From the NCBI RefSeq assembly GCF_018678075.1, contig NZ_JAHHIR010000013.1, positions 113,299 to 177,298 of the forward strand: DNA of 64,000 nt. Reading direction: 5' to 3'. This document shows, one piece after another, positions 8,647 through 16,473 of this stretch. The position numbers and the translations under genes were made by a program. This DNA is from Epibacterium ulvae. Lineage in GTDB: Bacteria; Pseudomonadota; Alphaproteobacteria; Rhodobacterales; Rhodobacteraceae. A model generated the notes under the pieces. The model worked only from the letters and a program-made list of their open reading frames with translations. It did no database searches and was not told where the DNA came from. The first letter of the stretch is position 1, and each line of letters starts with the position of its first letter.

Positions 8647-9855
8647 ATGCAGCAGATTCCAAACGTTCACGAAGCTGAGCCCATCCCCGAAGCCGCCCGC
8701 GCCGAGATTGACGCGCTGCTGCAGTCGGGTGACCTGTTCCGCTACACCGCGCCGGAAAACGCCCCTGTGACCTTGTTGGAGCAGGAATTTGCCAAGCTTC
8801 TGGGCACCAAATACGCGCTGGCCGTCTCATCCTGCTCGGCCGCACTGTTTCTGTCGCTCAAGGCGCTTGGCCTGCCGCGCGACGCCCGGGTGCTGATCCC
8901 GGGCTTCACCTTTGCCGCCGTGCCCTCAGCCGTGGTCCACGCCGACTGCATTCCGGTTCTGTGCGAAGTGGGTGAAAACTATCGCATCGACATGGCGGAT
9001 TTCGAGGCCAAGCTGGCCCAGGGCATCCAAGCCGTGATCATCAGCCACATGCGCGGTCATACATCAGATATGGATGCGATCCTGTCGCTGTGTGAGGCGC
9101 GTGATATTCCAGTGGTTGAGGACGCAGCCCATTCGCTTGGCACCACCTGGCACGGACGCAATATCGGTACCATCGGCCAGGTCGGCTGTTTCTCGTTTCA
9201 AAGCTACAAGATGATCAACGCAGGCGAAGGCGGCATTCTGGTCACCGATGATGCAGACCTTGTGGCGCGGGCGGTGATCATGTCCGGTGCCTATGAGCAC
9301 AATTGGAAGAAACACAAAGGTCCCGAGGGACAAAACGATCCGGAACTGGCCGAGGCCTTTGCCAAATGGCAAAATCAACTGCCCCTGTATAACCTGCGCA
9401 TGTCCAACCTGTCGGCGGTAGTGATCCGCCCGCAAATCCCAGAACTGGCACGCCGGGTGACCGATGGGCTGGCCAATCACGATTATGTGGCTGCGCAGCT
9501 GAACGCCCACCCGCATTTCCACGTGCCCGCGCCGCTGGCGCCAGAACGCCGCGCGCCGGATTCGATCCAGTTCAATCTGGTCGATCTGTCAGATGCCCAG
9601 ATCCAGGCCTTCTCAAACGCCTCCGCCGCACGCGGGGTCAAGGTTCAGATCTTTGGCCGCTCAACCGACAACGCGCGGGCCTTCTGGAATTGGCAGTTTA
9701 TAGGAGAGGTGCCCGAACTTCCGCAAACCCGCGCGATGTTGATGAACGCCTGCGACGTCCGCCTGCCCGTGCTCCTGACGCGAGACGAGCTTGACGTGAT
9801 CCTCTCGGTCCTGACCGGTGCGATGTCGTACACCCTTGCCAAAGAAGCCGCCTGA
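8647..9855 (+). CDS. DegT/DnrJ/EryC1/StrS family PLP-dependent aminotransferase
   Basis: A 402-residue fold-type I PLP enzyme. It shows the N-terminal NVHEAEPIPEAARAEID helix region, the SSCSAALFLSLKALG cofactor-phosphate loop, PGFTFAAVPSAV, VVEDAAHSLG with the aspartate that binds the pyridine nitrogen, and SYKMINAGEGG with the Schiff-base lysine. The family aminates keto-sugars or related ketones, but some members act on small molecules such as in AHBA synthesis. It has its own spacer after the ligase operon. It may be functionally linked to that cluster or stand alone; the substrate is unknown. Confidence 0.87.
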   Translation: MQQIPNVHEAEPIPEAARAEIDALLQSGDLFRYTAPENAPVTLLEQEFAKLLGTKYALAVSSCSAALFLSLKALGLPRDARVLIPGFTFAAVPSAVVHADCIPVLCEVGENYRIDMADFEAKLAQGIQAVIISHMRGHTSDMDAILSLCEARDIPVVEDAAHSLGTTWHGRNIGTIGQVGCFSFQSYKMINAGEGGILVTDDADLVARAVIMSGAYEHNWKKHKGPEGQNDPELAEAFAKWQNQLPLYNLRMSNLSAVVIRPQIPELARRVTDGLANHDYVAAQLNAHPHFHVPAPLAPERRAPDSIQFNLVDLSDAQIQAFSNASAARGVKVQIFGRSTDNARAFWNWQFIGEVPELPQTRAMLMNACDVRLPVLLTRDELDVILSVLTGAMSYTLAKEAA

Positions 9856-9935
9856 CAATCTAGACGCAACCGCGCCGCGCGCCAGTGCGGCGCTTGGCCC
9901 AACTGTGTGGTTGGATCTGTGATTCAAACAAAACA

Positions 9936-10016
9936 GGCGGGAGCTCCCGCCCCTTTGACATGGCAGTAAACTGCCACGCAAAGCGTTGGGCGTGGCAGCG
10001 GGCTGGCGCCCGCTGC
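9936..10016. repeat. Cluster of short inverted repeats between the DegT gene and phaR
   Basis: Three compact hairpins lie in a row: a perfect 16-base palindrome at 9936-9951, TGGCAG/CTGCCA arms at 9961-9976, and nine-base arms 9995-10003 and 10008-10016 around a four-base loop. None has a T tract. Neighbouring sequence up to 10046 has no gene. The cluster may be an mRNA-stabilising or transcript-separating element. Confidence 0.5.
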
Positions 10017-10046
10017 GGTCGCGCAAAACGAAACCAGGCCAAACCA

Positions 10047-10077
10047 AAAAGGCCGCTCTCCTCCGGAACGGCCTTTT
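10047..10077 (-). terminator. Bidirectional terminator downstream of phaR
   Basis: Arms at 10047-10055 and 10069-10077 pair perfectly, with A/T runs at both ends, so the hairpin can stop transcription from either side. It follows phaR by about 30 bases on the minus strand. Confidence 0.75.
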
Positions 10078-10108
10078 ATTGTCGGAGCAGTCGCAGTGCT
10101 TTAGCCTG

Positions 10109-10669
10109 CTACTTCAGTTTGGACAATTTTTCCTGCAACTCCGCCAGCTGTTGTTTGATGGTGTCCAGGTCATCTTCTTCATCCGTTGCACCACCTTCAC
10201 GCTCTGGACTGCCGCCGCCGGTCCATCCGCTGGAAAACCCGCCAGTCATCGCTTTCAAAAACGCTTCCTGCTGCGCCTTCATGGCTTCAAAGCCGGGCAT
10301 CTGCGCCATCGGGTTCATAGCCGTCATGTTCTCGACCATCTTCTCCTGGCTCTCGCGCAGCATATCAAACGAAGACTGCAGGAAATGCGGCATCACGCCA
10401 CCACCGGGCACCATATAGCTGCGCACCAGATCGTTCAGCACATTGACAGGCAGCACATTCTCTCCGCGGCTTTCGTGCTCCGCTATAATCTGCAACAGAT
10501 ATTGCCGCGTCAGGTCATCTCCTGACTTCAGGTCGACAATCTGGACCTCCCGACCTTCGCGAATAAAGCCCGCTATATCTTCCAAAGTGACGTAGTCACT
10601 GGTCTCCGTATTATAGAGCCTGCGACTGGCATAGCGTTTAATTAGCAAGGGTTTGTCCTGATCCGCCAT
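10109..10669 (-). CDS. phaR: Polyhydroxyalkanoate synthesis repressor PhaR
   Basis: A 186-residue repressor of PHB-granule genes. The N-terminal PHB/PHA accumulation DNA-binding domain shows LIKRYASRRLYNTETSDYVTLEDIA (read here as two halves, residues 8-20 and 21-32), followed by the second PHB_acc part with TRQYLLQIIAEHE and MVPGGGVMPHFLQSS. The C-terminus ends in an acidic stretch and a coiled coil (IKQQLAELQEKLSKLK). PhaR is known to bind PHB itself and the DNA sites CTGC-N3/4-GCAG; near matches lie just upstream of its own start and exact ones before phaP and phaC. The ATG at 10669 fits the family start. Confidence 0.93.
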   Translation of the reverse strand: MADQDKPLLIKRYASRRLYNTETSDYVTLEDIAGFIREGREVQIVDLKSGDDLTRQYLLQIIAEHESRGENVLPVNVLNDLVRSYMVPGGGVMPHFLQSSFDMLRESQEKMVENMTAMNPMAQMPGFEAMKAQQEAFLKAMTGGFSSGWTGGGSPEREGGATDEEDDLDTIKQQLAELQEKLSKLK

Positions 10670-10690
10670 ATTTTCCCTCTCAAGACCATG

Positions 10691-10721
10691 ATGCGATGCA
10701 GAAAATCCTATGCGAGCGCAG
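10691..10721. promoter_or_regulatory. Two PhaR-like operator sites upstream of phaR
   Basis: ATGC-GAT-GCAG lies at 10691-10701 and ATGC-GAGC-GCAG at 10710-10721. Each differs from the known PhaR consensus CTGC-N3/4-GCAG only in the first base. They sit 22-52 bases before the phaR start, fitting autorepression, and also face the divergent epimerase-like gene. Confidence 0.6.
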
Positions 10722-10862
10722 CACAAAAAGAAAGCTTTCCTTGCGCTTAGGACAAATGGCTGTCGCCGCACACCCGGCGCAACCAGAAAAATTGCGCTTG
10801 ACCTAAACCAAGGTTCAGGTCCTATCCAAGGATCCGCAGCGTTTCTGAATGAAGGTTTGTTT

Positions 10863-11759
10863 ATGCGGATTGTAATTCTTGGTGGCACCGGCAGCATTGG
10901 CACTTTGGTGACGCAACGGTTGGTTTCGGACGGGCATCACGTCACCGGCGTGGTGCGCAATGAGACTTCTGAACGACGCCTCAAACATCTCGGTGCTCAT
11001 CCCCACCGGGGCGACATCCGTACCGCTTCCAGTTGGTCCCGACTGCTTGATAGGGCGGATGCTGTGGTTCACTTAGCGGCCACCTTTGATGATCGGATGG
11101 CCGAAGCAGATCGCAGTGTCGCCGAGGCAATTTGTGCCCATACCAGCCAGCAGGACCGCAGGTTGCGGGTGCTCTATACCGGTGGCTGTTGGCTTTATGG
11201 TGAGACCGGCGACAGGGTGGCGACGGAACGCACGCCGTTGCGCCCGATTGCGCCCTTTGCCTTTATGGCGCGCCATGCGGCGCAGCTGCAGGCGGCCGCG
11301 AACCTGTCGGTCGCCACAGTCCACCCTGCGCTTGCCTACCACAAAGCTCCGAACCATGCCCAAGGCGCGTTCCATCGATTTGTCAAAGATGCGCAAACCA
11401 CCAACCCGATTGAGGTCTGGGGCAGTGTGAAAACCCGTTGGCCACTGGTCGAAGCCGATGACCTCGCCGCTGCCTACGTCGCATTGGTGACACGACCGGA
11501 TCTGACAGGCGCCTTTAACGTGGCGGCCCAACAGGGCGTGCCTGTGCAGAACATCCTACGCCACATCAGTGAGAGCTTTGACCACGACGGCAGTTTTCTG
11601 ATCCGGGATGCGGCCTACGTCCTGCGCAATTTTGGCCCCATGGGCCAAGGTCCGATGCTGGATCAGCAAATGGATGCGCAAAAGATCACAGCCGCCACGG
11701 GCTGGCAGCCAAAGCTGCGTGATTTTCGCGATGCTTTCAATCTGCACCAACTTGCCTAG
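10863..11759 (+). CDS. NAD-dependent epimerase/dehydratase family protein
   Basis: A 298-residue extended short-chain dehydrogenase. The Rossmann dinucleotide motif is GGTGSIG at residues 7-13, and VVHLAA supports the fold. The usual active-site YxxxK is not clear: the region around LYTGGCWLYGET and FMARHAAQLQ lacks a convincing pair, so it may be an atypical member that binds NAD without typical epimerase chemistry. ATG at 10863 has the dinucleotide motif in the right position; the longer open frame upstream overlaps the phaR regulatory region. It is oppositely oriented to its phaR and phaP neighbours. Confidence 0.75.
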   Translation: MRIVILGGTGSIGTLVTQRLVSDGHHVTGVVRNETSERRLKHLGAHPHRGDIRTASSWSRLLDRADAVVHLAATFDDRMAEADRSVAEAICAHTSQQDRRLRVLYTGGCWLYGETGDRVATERTPLRPIAPFAFMARHAAQLQAAANLSVATVHPALAYHKAPNHAQGAFHRFVKDAQTTNPIEVWGSVKTRWPLVEADDLAAAYVALVTRPDLTGAFNVAAQQGVPVQNILRHISESFDHDGSFLIRDAAYVLRNFGPMGQGPMLDQQMDAQKITAATGWQPKLRDFRDAFNLHQLA

Positions 11760-11786
11760 ACGTCTCAGACCCGCGCGTCACAACAG

Positions 11787-11818
11787 AAAAAGGACAGGCC
11801 GGGCAGCCTGTCCTTTCT
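11787..11818. terminator. Bidirectional terminator between the epimerase-like gene and phaP
   Basis: Arms AAAGGACAGGC and GCCTGTCCTTT surround a six-base loop, with A and T runs at the ends. It lies between two converging genes and can serve both. Confidence 0.85.
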
Positions 11819-11873
11819 TCACGCACGGGAACGGTTGGGAGGAGAGCTTGTTCCCAGGGCGCGGCCGTTTCGA

Positions 11874-12317
11874 TTAAGCGGCAGTTGCTTTCTTTGCAGC
11901 CGTTGTCACCTCTTCGGTGGCCTTCTTAACAGCTGCGGTTGCTTCTTCGCCCATGTCTTTGCCAGCCGCCATCAGCAGCTCAACTGTGTCCATCTGAACT
12001 TTCTTTGCGATCTCAGCAAAGGCCGCCATGTTTTCGGCAGCAGTTTCAGCAGAAGATGACGCCAGATCAGTTGCCGCTTTTGCGTATTCTGCAGGCTCGG
12101 TTTTTGCTTTGGACATTTCGCCCATTTTAGACAGCGCGTCTTTGGCCCAAACAGTTGACAGCTCGGTAGACTTTTCAGCCGCGTCCAGAGCAACAGATGC
12201 CAGCTTCTCGTTCAGAGCGGCAGCGCTTTTGAATGCGTCTTCCAGAGCAGCGGTGTCTACTGGAAATGCGCCCATCATTTCTTTCATGAAGGCGGTGAAA
12301 TCTTGGGTCTTAGCCAT
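11874..12317 (-). CDS. phaP: Phasin, PHB granule-associated protein
   Basis: A 147-residue Ala/Lys/Glu-rich helical protein that coats PHB granules. It opens MAKTQDFTAFMKEMMGAF and continues through amphipathic helices rich in AAAE/KATTE repeats, ending AAKKATAA like other Rhodobacterales phasins. It has no signal peptide. Its promoter region carries three exact PhaR-type operators, which fits PhaR repression released when polymer appears. It is transcribed away from phaC in the same direction but has its own leader after the phaC terminator. Confidence 0.9.
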   Translation of the reverse strand: MAKTQDFTAFMKEMMGAFPVDTAALEDAFKSAAALNEKLASVALDAAEKSTELSTVWAKDALSKMGEMSKAKTEPAEYAKAATDLASSSAETAAENMAAFAEIAKKVQMDTVELLMAAGKDMGEEATAAVKKATEEVTTAAKKATAA

Positions 12318-12388
12318 TGATCGTAATCCTCTAGATGTGTCGCGGGGCGCTTGCGAACCGCTCTGTGTTACTAAAGACAATATGCATG

Positions 12389-12477
12389 CTGCGACGCAGC
12401 AATTCAAGGAAAATCATGCTGCGCTGCAGAAAAACACCGTAAAACCACTAAATTTAGAGATTATTTCTGCACTGCAG
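12389..12477. promoter_or_regulatory. Three PhaR operators upstream of phaP
   Basis: CTGC-N3-GCAG occurs exactly at 12389-12399 (spacer GAC), 12419-12429 (GCT) and 12467-12477 (ACT). PhaR of Paracoccus denitrificans is known to bind this pattern before phaP. The 317-base stretch 12318-12634 holds only these sites, the phaP leader and the phaC terminator. Confidence 0.8.
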
Positions 12478-12570
12478 CATTGCGATTTTGGCACGTATTG
12501 TGGCGCCCTTCGTCACGCTGCATCTGGCAGGCTCAGGCGACACACGACTCAAAGATATGTCGTTCGACCC

Positions 12571-12606
12571 GATAAAAGACCCCGCAACCATGTGCGATGC
12601 GGGGTC
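12571..12606 (-). terminator. Intrinsic terminator of phaC
   Basis: Arms at 12578-12586 and 12598-12606 (GACCCCGCA/TGCGGGGTC) are followed on the minus strand by TTTTATC. It lies 29 bases after the phaC stop. Confidence 0.85.
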
Positions 12607-12634
12607 AGCTTATGTTCTCATTGCGACAGCCACA

Positions 12635-14431
12635 TTAAAGGCTCGCCTTGACTTTGACATTCTGTCCCGGCGCGGCTTCGAGCGCGGGAAAGCTCTCCGA
12701 TCCAGGCACGCGCCCTGGCACCTGTTTGCCGGCCCGCCCCTTTAACCATTCGCCCCAGACCGGCCACCAGGACCCATCGTGGAATTCGGCGTTTTCCATC
12801 CAGGTCTCGGCATCGCCCTTAAGGCTCTTGTTCATGTAGTGGCCATATTTGTTGCGGCTTGGCGGATTGACGATGCCCGCGATATGGCCGGATTGCGAGA
12901 CCAGGAACGTCTTGGAGCGCGATCCCATTTTCTGAACCCCCCGGAAGCAATCCTTCCAACGGGCGATATGGTCGTTTTCACAGGTGATCGCCATCACCGG
13001 CACGGTGACGTCTTTGACATGGAGCGTCTCCCCCATCAGTTCAAACCCGTCGCTGGCGAACCTATTGTCCTGACAAAGGCCGCGCAGGTACTCGACCGCC
13101 ATCTTACCCGGCAGGTTGGTGCCATCGCCGTTCCAATACAACAGATCAAAGGCCGGCGGGGCCTCCCCCATCATATAGCTGCGGATCGCGGGGCCATAGA
13201 TCAGATCGTTTGACCGCAAGAACGAGAAGGTCCGCGACATGATCCAGGATTTCAAGATACCGTCTTCGTCGATCTGTTCCTCGATGCCATCGACAAAATC
13301 ATCCTGCAGGAAAGGCGTGAACTCGCCCTGATCGTCAAAATCGGTCAGCGTGGTAAAGAAAGTCGCCGATTTGACCGAGGTATCGCCGCGCTTTTTCAAC
13401 AAAGCCAACGTCAGGTTCAATGTGGTCCCCGCAATGCAATAGCCCACCGCATTGACCTGTTTGACGCCGCAGATCTCTTTGACAACGTCGAGAACTTTCA
13501 GATAGCCGTCCTCAACATACTCCTCCATCCCGACATCGGCGTAGGTTTCATCCGGATTGACCCAGGACACCACAAACAGCGTGAAACCTTGATCGGTGAT
13601 CCATTTCACCAGACTATTCTTTTCCTTCAGGTCGAGGATGTAGAATTTGTTGATCCATGGCGGGAACAGAACAACCGGCGTTTCACAGACCGTTTCCGTG
13701 GTCGGACTGTATTGGATCAGCTCCAGCATCCGATTGCGATATACCACTTTGCCCGGCGTGGTGGCAATATTGCCCCCGACCTCAAAGGCGTCTTCATCCG
13801 CTAGCCGTACCACCAATTCGCCATTGTTGGCTTCCAGATCGGCCACCAGATTTTCCAGACCATCAATCAGCGACTGCCCTTCGGTGGTCAGCGCCTTCTC
13901 CAGCGCATCCGGGTTGGTGGCCAGGAAATTGGTCGGTGCCATCATCTGTACGATCTGGTCGGCAAAGTAATCTAGACGCTGTTTGTCGACCGGATCTAGA
14001 TCCTCAATCTCGGTCACCGCGTTGCGCACGGCCTCGGCGTTGATCAGATATTGCTGTTTGACATAATGAAAATATGGGTTGCTGTCCCACAGCGGGTTTT
14101 TGAAACGGCGATCCCTCTCTTCGCCTTCAACGGGTTCGCGCCGCAGCACTTTTTTCTGCGCCTCTGCAAAATTCAGAACCGTTTTGCCCCAGAATTCAAC
14201 CTGCTGTTCCATCAGCTTGGCCGGGTTCATCGCCATTTCGGCCCAATATGCACTCGCTGCGCGTGCGAATAACCCTTGATTCGGTCCGTCTAAACCGGGG
14301 TTATGGTGGGGCTTTGCGGACATCACCTGCACCAATCGCTTCGAAAGCCCCTCAACCCGGGCCATATTTTCTTTAAGCCGTTCAAGCGCTTCTGGCGAAG
14401 TGGCGGTGGAAATGTCGTCACTAGTTGTCAT
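12635..14431 (-). CDS. phaC: Class I poly(3-hydroxyalkanoate) synthase
   Basis: A 598-residue cytoplasmic polymerase that joins (R)-3-hydroxybutyryl-CoA into PHB at the granule surface. The lipase-like box GYCIAG puts the catalytic cysteine at residue 332; aspartate 487 (ENDH) and histidine 516 (SGHIAG) complete the triad. The conserved PPWINKFYILDL and FVVSWVNPDE segments precede the box. Length is as expected for class I. It is divergent from phaZ, with an exact PhaR operator in the shared 138-base gap. A strong terminator follows, so phaP is separately expressed. Confidence 0.97.
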   Translation of the reverse strand: MTTSDDISTATSPEALERLKENMARVEGLSKRLVQVMSAKPHHNPGLDGPNQGLFARAASAYWAEMAMNPAKLMEQQVEFWGKTVLNFAEAQKKVLRREPVEGEERDRRFKNPLWDSNPYFHYVKQQYLINAEAVRNAVTEIEDLDPVDKQRLDYFADQIVQMMAPTNFLATNPDALEKALTTEGQSLIDGLENLVADLEANNGELVVRLADEDAFEVGGNIATTPGKVVYRNRMLELIQYSPTTETVCETPVVLFPPWINKFYILDLKEKNSLVKWITDQGFTLFVVSWVNPDETYADVGMEEYVEDGYLKVLDVVKEICGVKQVNAVGYCIAGTTLNLTLALLKKRGDTSVKSATFFTTLTDFDDQGEFTPFLQDDFVDGIEEQIDEDGILKSWIMSRTFSFLRSNDLIYGPAIRSYMMGEAPPAFDLLYWNGDGTNLPGKMAVEYLRGLCQDNRFASDGFELMGETLHVKDVTVPVMAITCENDHIARWKDCFRGVQKMGSRSKTFLVSQSGHIAGIVNPPSRNKYGHYMNKSLKGDAETWMENAEFHDGSWWPVWGEWLKGRAGKQVPGRVPGSESFPALEAAPGQNVKVKASL

Positions 14432-14455
14432 CTTAATGTTTCCCCCGTAATCTTT

Positions 14456-14466
14456 CTGCTGTGCAG
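14456..14466. promoter_or_regulatory. PhaR operator between phaC and phaZ
   Basis: CTGC-TGT-GCAG is an exact match to the PhaR consensus. It lies 25 bases before phaC and 104 before phaZ, so one site may control both the synthase and the depolymerase. Confidence 0.7.
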
Positions 14467-14569
14467 AATTCTTGCTTAGGTATTCTACGACATAGCGACC
14501 CCACCAAGAGAAGGTGAAAATGTCGCAATTCGATGTTACCTAGGGTTGTGGTCCTTTAAGGAGACACAA

Positions 14570-15838
14570 ATGCGATATATGATGGCGTACGACCTAATGG
14601 AAACCGTACGTAACACCAATCAATGGCTGGGCGCCTCTGCCCTGTCCCTTGCATCCTACCCCGCTTTTGCCGGCATGCCAAACCCAGCGCTCAGCTGGAT
14701 GGCCGCCTGGGGTGAGGTCACCGAACGTACGTTTCAGCGCATGATCGCCAAACCCGACTGGGGAATCCACACGATGACCTGCGCGGATGGCAAGGATCAT
14801 CTGGTGGAAATCGACACGGTGGTTGAACGCCCCTTTGGCGATCTGATCCACTTCCGGGTCTCTGGCCGGGAGGAACAGCCACGCCGCGTTTTGCTGGTTG
14901 CGCCCATGTCAGGCCACTATGCGACGCTGTTGCGCTCCACTGTCAAAAGCCTGATGGAAAACTGCGAAGTCTATATCACCGACTGGCACAATGCCCGTGA
15001 TATTCCAGTCTCCGAGGGCAAATTCGACGTCGAAGACTACACAGCCTACCTGGTTGATTTCATGCGCGCTTTGGGCCCTGACATCCACGTCGTGGCCGTC
15101 TGCCAACCGGTGCCACTGACGCTTGCGGCCACCGCCTATCTGGCAGAGCAGGACCCAACCGCGCAGCCCAATTCACTGACGTTGATCGGTGGTCCAGTGG
15201 ACCCTGATGCGACCCCAACCGATGTGACCGATTTTGGGCGTCGCGTGACCATGGGCCAGCTTGAAGAAACCATGATCCAACGGGTCGGGTTCAAATACCC
15301 GGGCGTCGGGCGCAAAGTTTATCCGGGTCTTTTGCAGCTGCAGTCGTTCATGTCGATGAACATGGACCGCCACTCCAAAGCCTTCATGGATCAGATCTCT
15401 CGCGTCGCCCAGGGCGAGGCCACGGATCACGATCCCCACAACCGCTTTTATGACGAATACCTTGCGGTGATGGATATGACGGCAGAGTTCTACCTGTCCA
15501 CGGTCGAGCGTATCTTTAAAAATCGCGAAATCGCCAAGAATGAATTTGTGGTCAACGGCCACAAGATTGACATCGGCAAGATCACTGATGTCGCGGTCAA
15601 AACGGTCGAAGGTGCCAACGATGATATCTCGGCCCCTGGCCAATGTATCGCGGCGCTGGATCTGTGTACCGGTCTGGATGAAAGCAAAAAGGCCAGCCAC
15701 GTCGAACCCGACGCGGGCCACTACGGTATTTTTGCAGGTCGCAGCTGGCGTAACAATATCCGCCCGCTGGTGATCGAATTCATGAACGCCAACACCCGCC
15801 ATCCGCGCAAACCACAATCGCGGTCAGCGGCCGAATAA
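14570..15838 (+). CDS. phaZ: Intracellular PHB depolymerase
   Basis: A 422-residue cytoplasmic depolymerase that mobilises native PHB granules. It is of the PhaZ1 type, in which a cysteine replaces the lipase serine: VAVCQPVPL places it at residue 178. It starts MRYMMAYDLMET, matching the family N-terminus, and ends in a basic Arg/Lys-rich tail. ATG 14570 has an ideal AAGGAG seven bases upstream; an in-frame codon at 14546 lacks one. It is divergent from phaC, and an uncharacterised cysteine-rich protein follows after 31 bases. Confidence 0.95.
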   Translation: MRYMMAYDLMETVRNTNQWLGASALSLASYPAFAGMPNPALSWMAAWGEVTERTFQRMIAKPDWGIHTMTCADGKDHLVEIDTVVERPFGDLIHFRVSGREEQPRRVLLVAPMSGHYATLLRSTVKSLMENCEVYITDWHNARDIPVSEGKFDVEDYTAYLVDFMRALGPDIHVVAVCQPVPLTLAATAYLAEQDPTAQPNSLTLIGGPVDPDATPTDVTDFGRRVTMGQLEETMIQRVGFKYPGVGRKVYPGLLQLQSFMSMNMDRHSKAFMDQISRVAQGEATDHDPHNRFYDEYLAVMDMTAEFYLSTVERIFKNREIAKNEFVVNGHKIDIGKITDVAVKTVEGANDDISAPGQCIAALDLCTGLDESKKASHVEPDAGHYGIFAGRSWRNNIRPLVIEFMNANTRHPRKPQSRSAAE

Positions 15839-15869
15839 GCGACATCTGCCGACCGGGAGGCACGCGGCG

Positions 15870-16457
15870 ATGACACAAGACACAAATCAAAACCCGCTGG
15901 CGTTTTCCTGCGCCTGCGGGACCGTCCAAGGGCACCTGTCACCTGATGGGGCCAAGGTCGGCACCCATGTGGAATGTTATTGCGCCGATTGTCGCGCGAA
16001 TGAATTGCTGCACAACCAACCCGACCCGGCACCAGAGGCCGTGCGCTTGCTGCAAATCTCTCCCGATGCGCTGACCGTGACCCAAGGAGCAGAACACTTG
16101 TGCCCGATCCGGCTGAGCCCGCGCGGCATACTGCGCTGGCACGCCAGCTGCTGTAAAACGCCGATCGCCAATTCCCTGCCCAACCCAAAGCTTCCCTTTG
16201 CAGGTGTGCGGACCGCGGTTTTTGCCGATCCCAGTACATTCGGGAAAGTCCGGGTCAAAGCCTTTATCCCCCAGCCCGGCAAACAGCCCCGCACCAAAGG
16301 GGCGATGCTGATGGTGATATCAATGTTCAAACGGATGGGGGCCGCGCTGTTGTCAGGGGCTTGGCGCAACACGCCGTTTTTTGACACTGACACCGGCAAA
16401 CCGATTGCTGAGGTCAAGCTGCTGAGCAAAGAAGAGCGCGCGCCGCTCTATCGATAA
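15870..16457 (+). CDS. DUF6151-like, GFA-type cysteine-rich protein
   Basis: A 195-residue protein with cysteine pairs like the zinc ligands of GFA/Mss4-like folds: CACG (about residues 14-17), CYCADC (about 36-41) and CCKT (about 95-98). The middle and C-terminal part has no other motif known to me. GFA-related proteins bind zinc, and some bind glutathione adducts, but no activity can be inferred. It follows phaZ closely on the same strand and could be co-transcribed with it. Confidence 0.65.
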   Translation: MTQDTNQNPLAFSCACGTVQGHLSPDGAKVGTHVECYCADCRANELLHNQPDPAPEAVRLLQISPDALTVTQGAEHLCPIRLSPRGILRWHASCCKTPIANSLPNPKLPFAGVRTAVFADPSTFGKVRVKAFIPQPGKQPRTKGAMLMVISMFKRMGAALLSGAWRNTPFFDTDTGKPIAEVKLLSKEERAPLYR

Positions 16458-16473
16458 CTGAGACGGTCGACGC

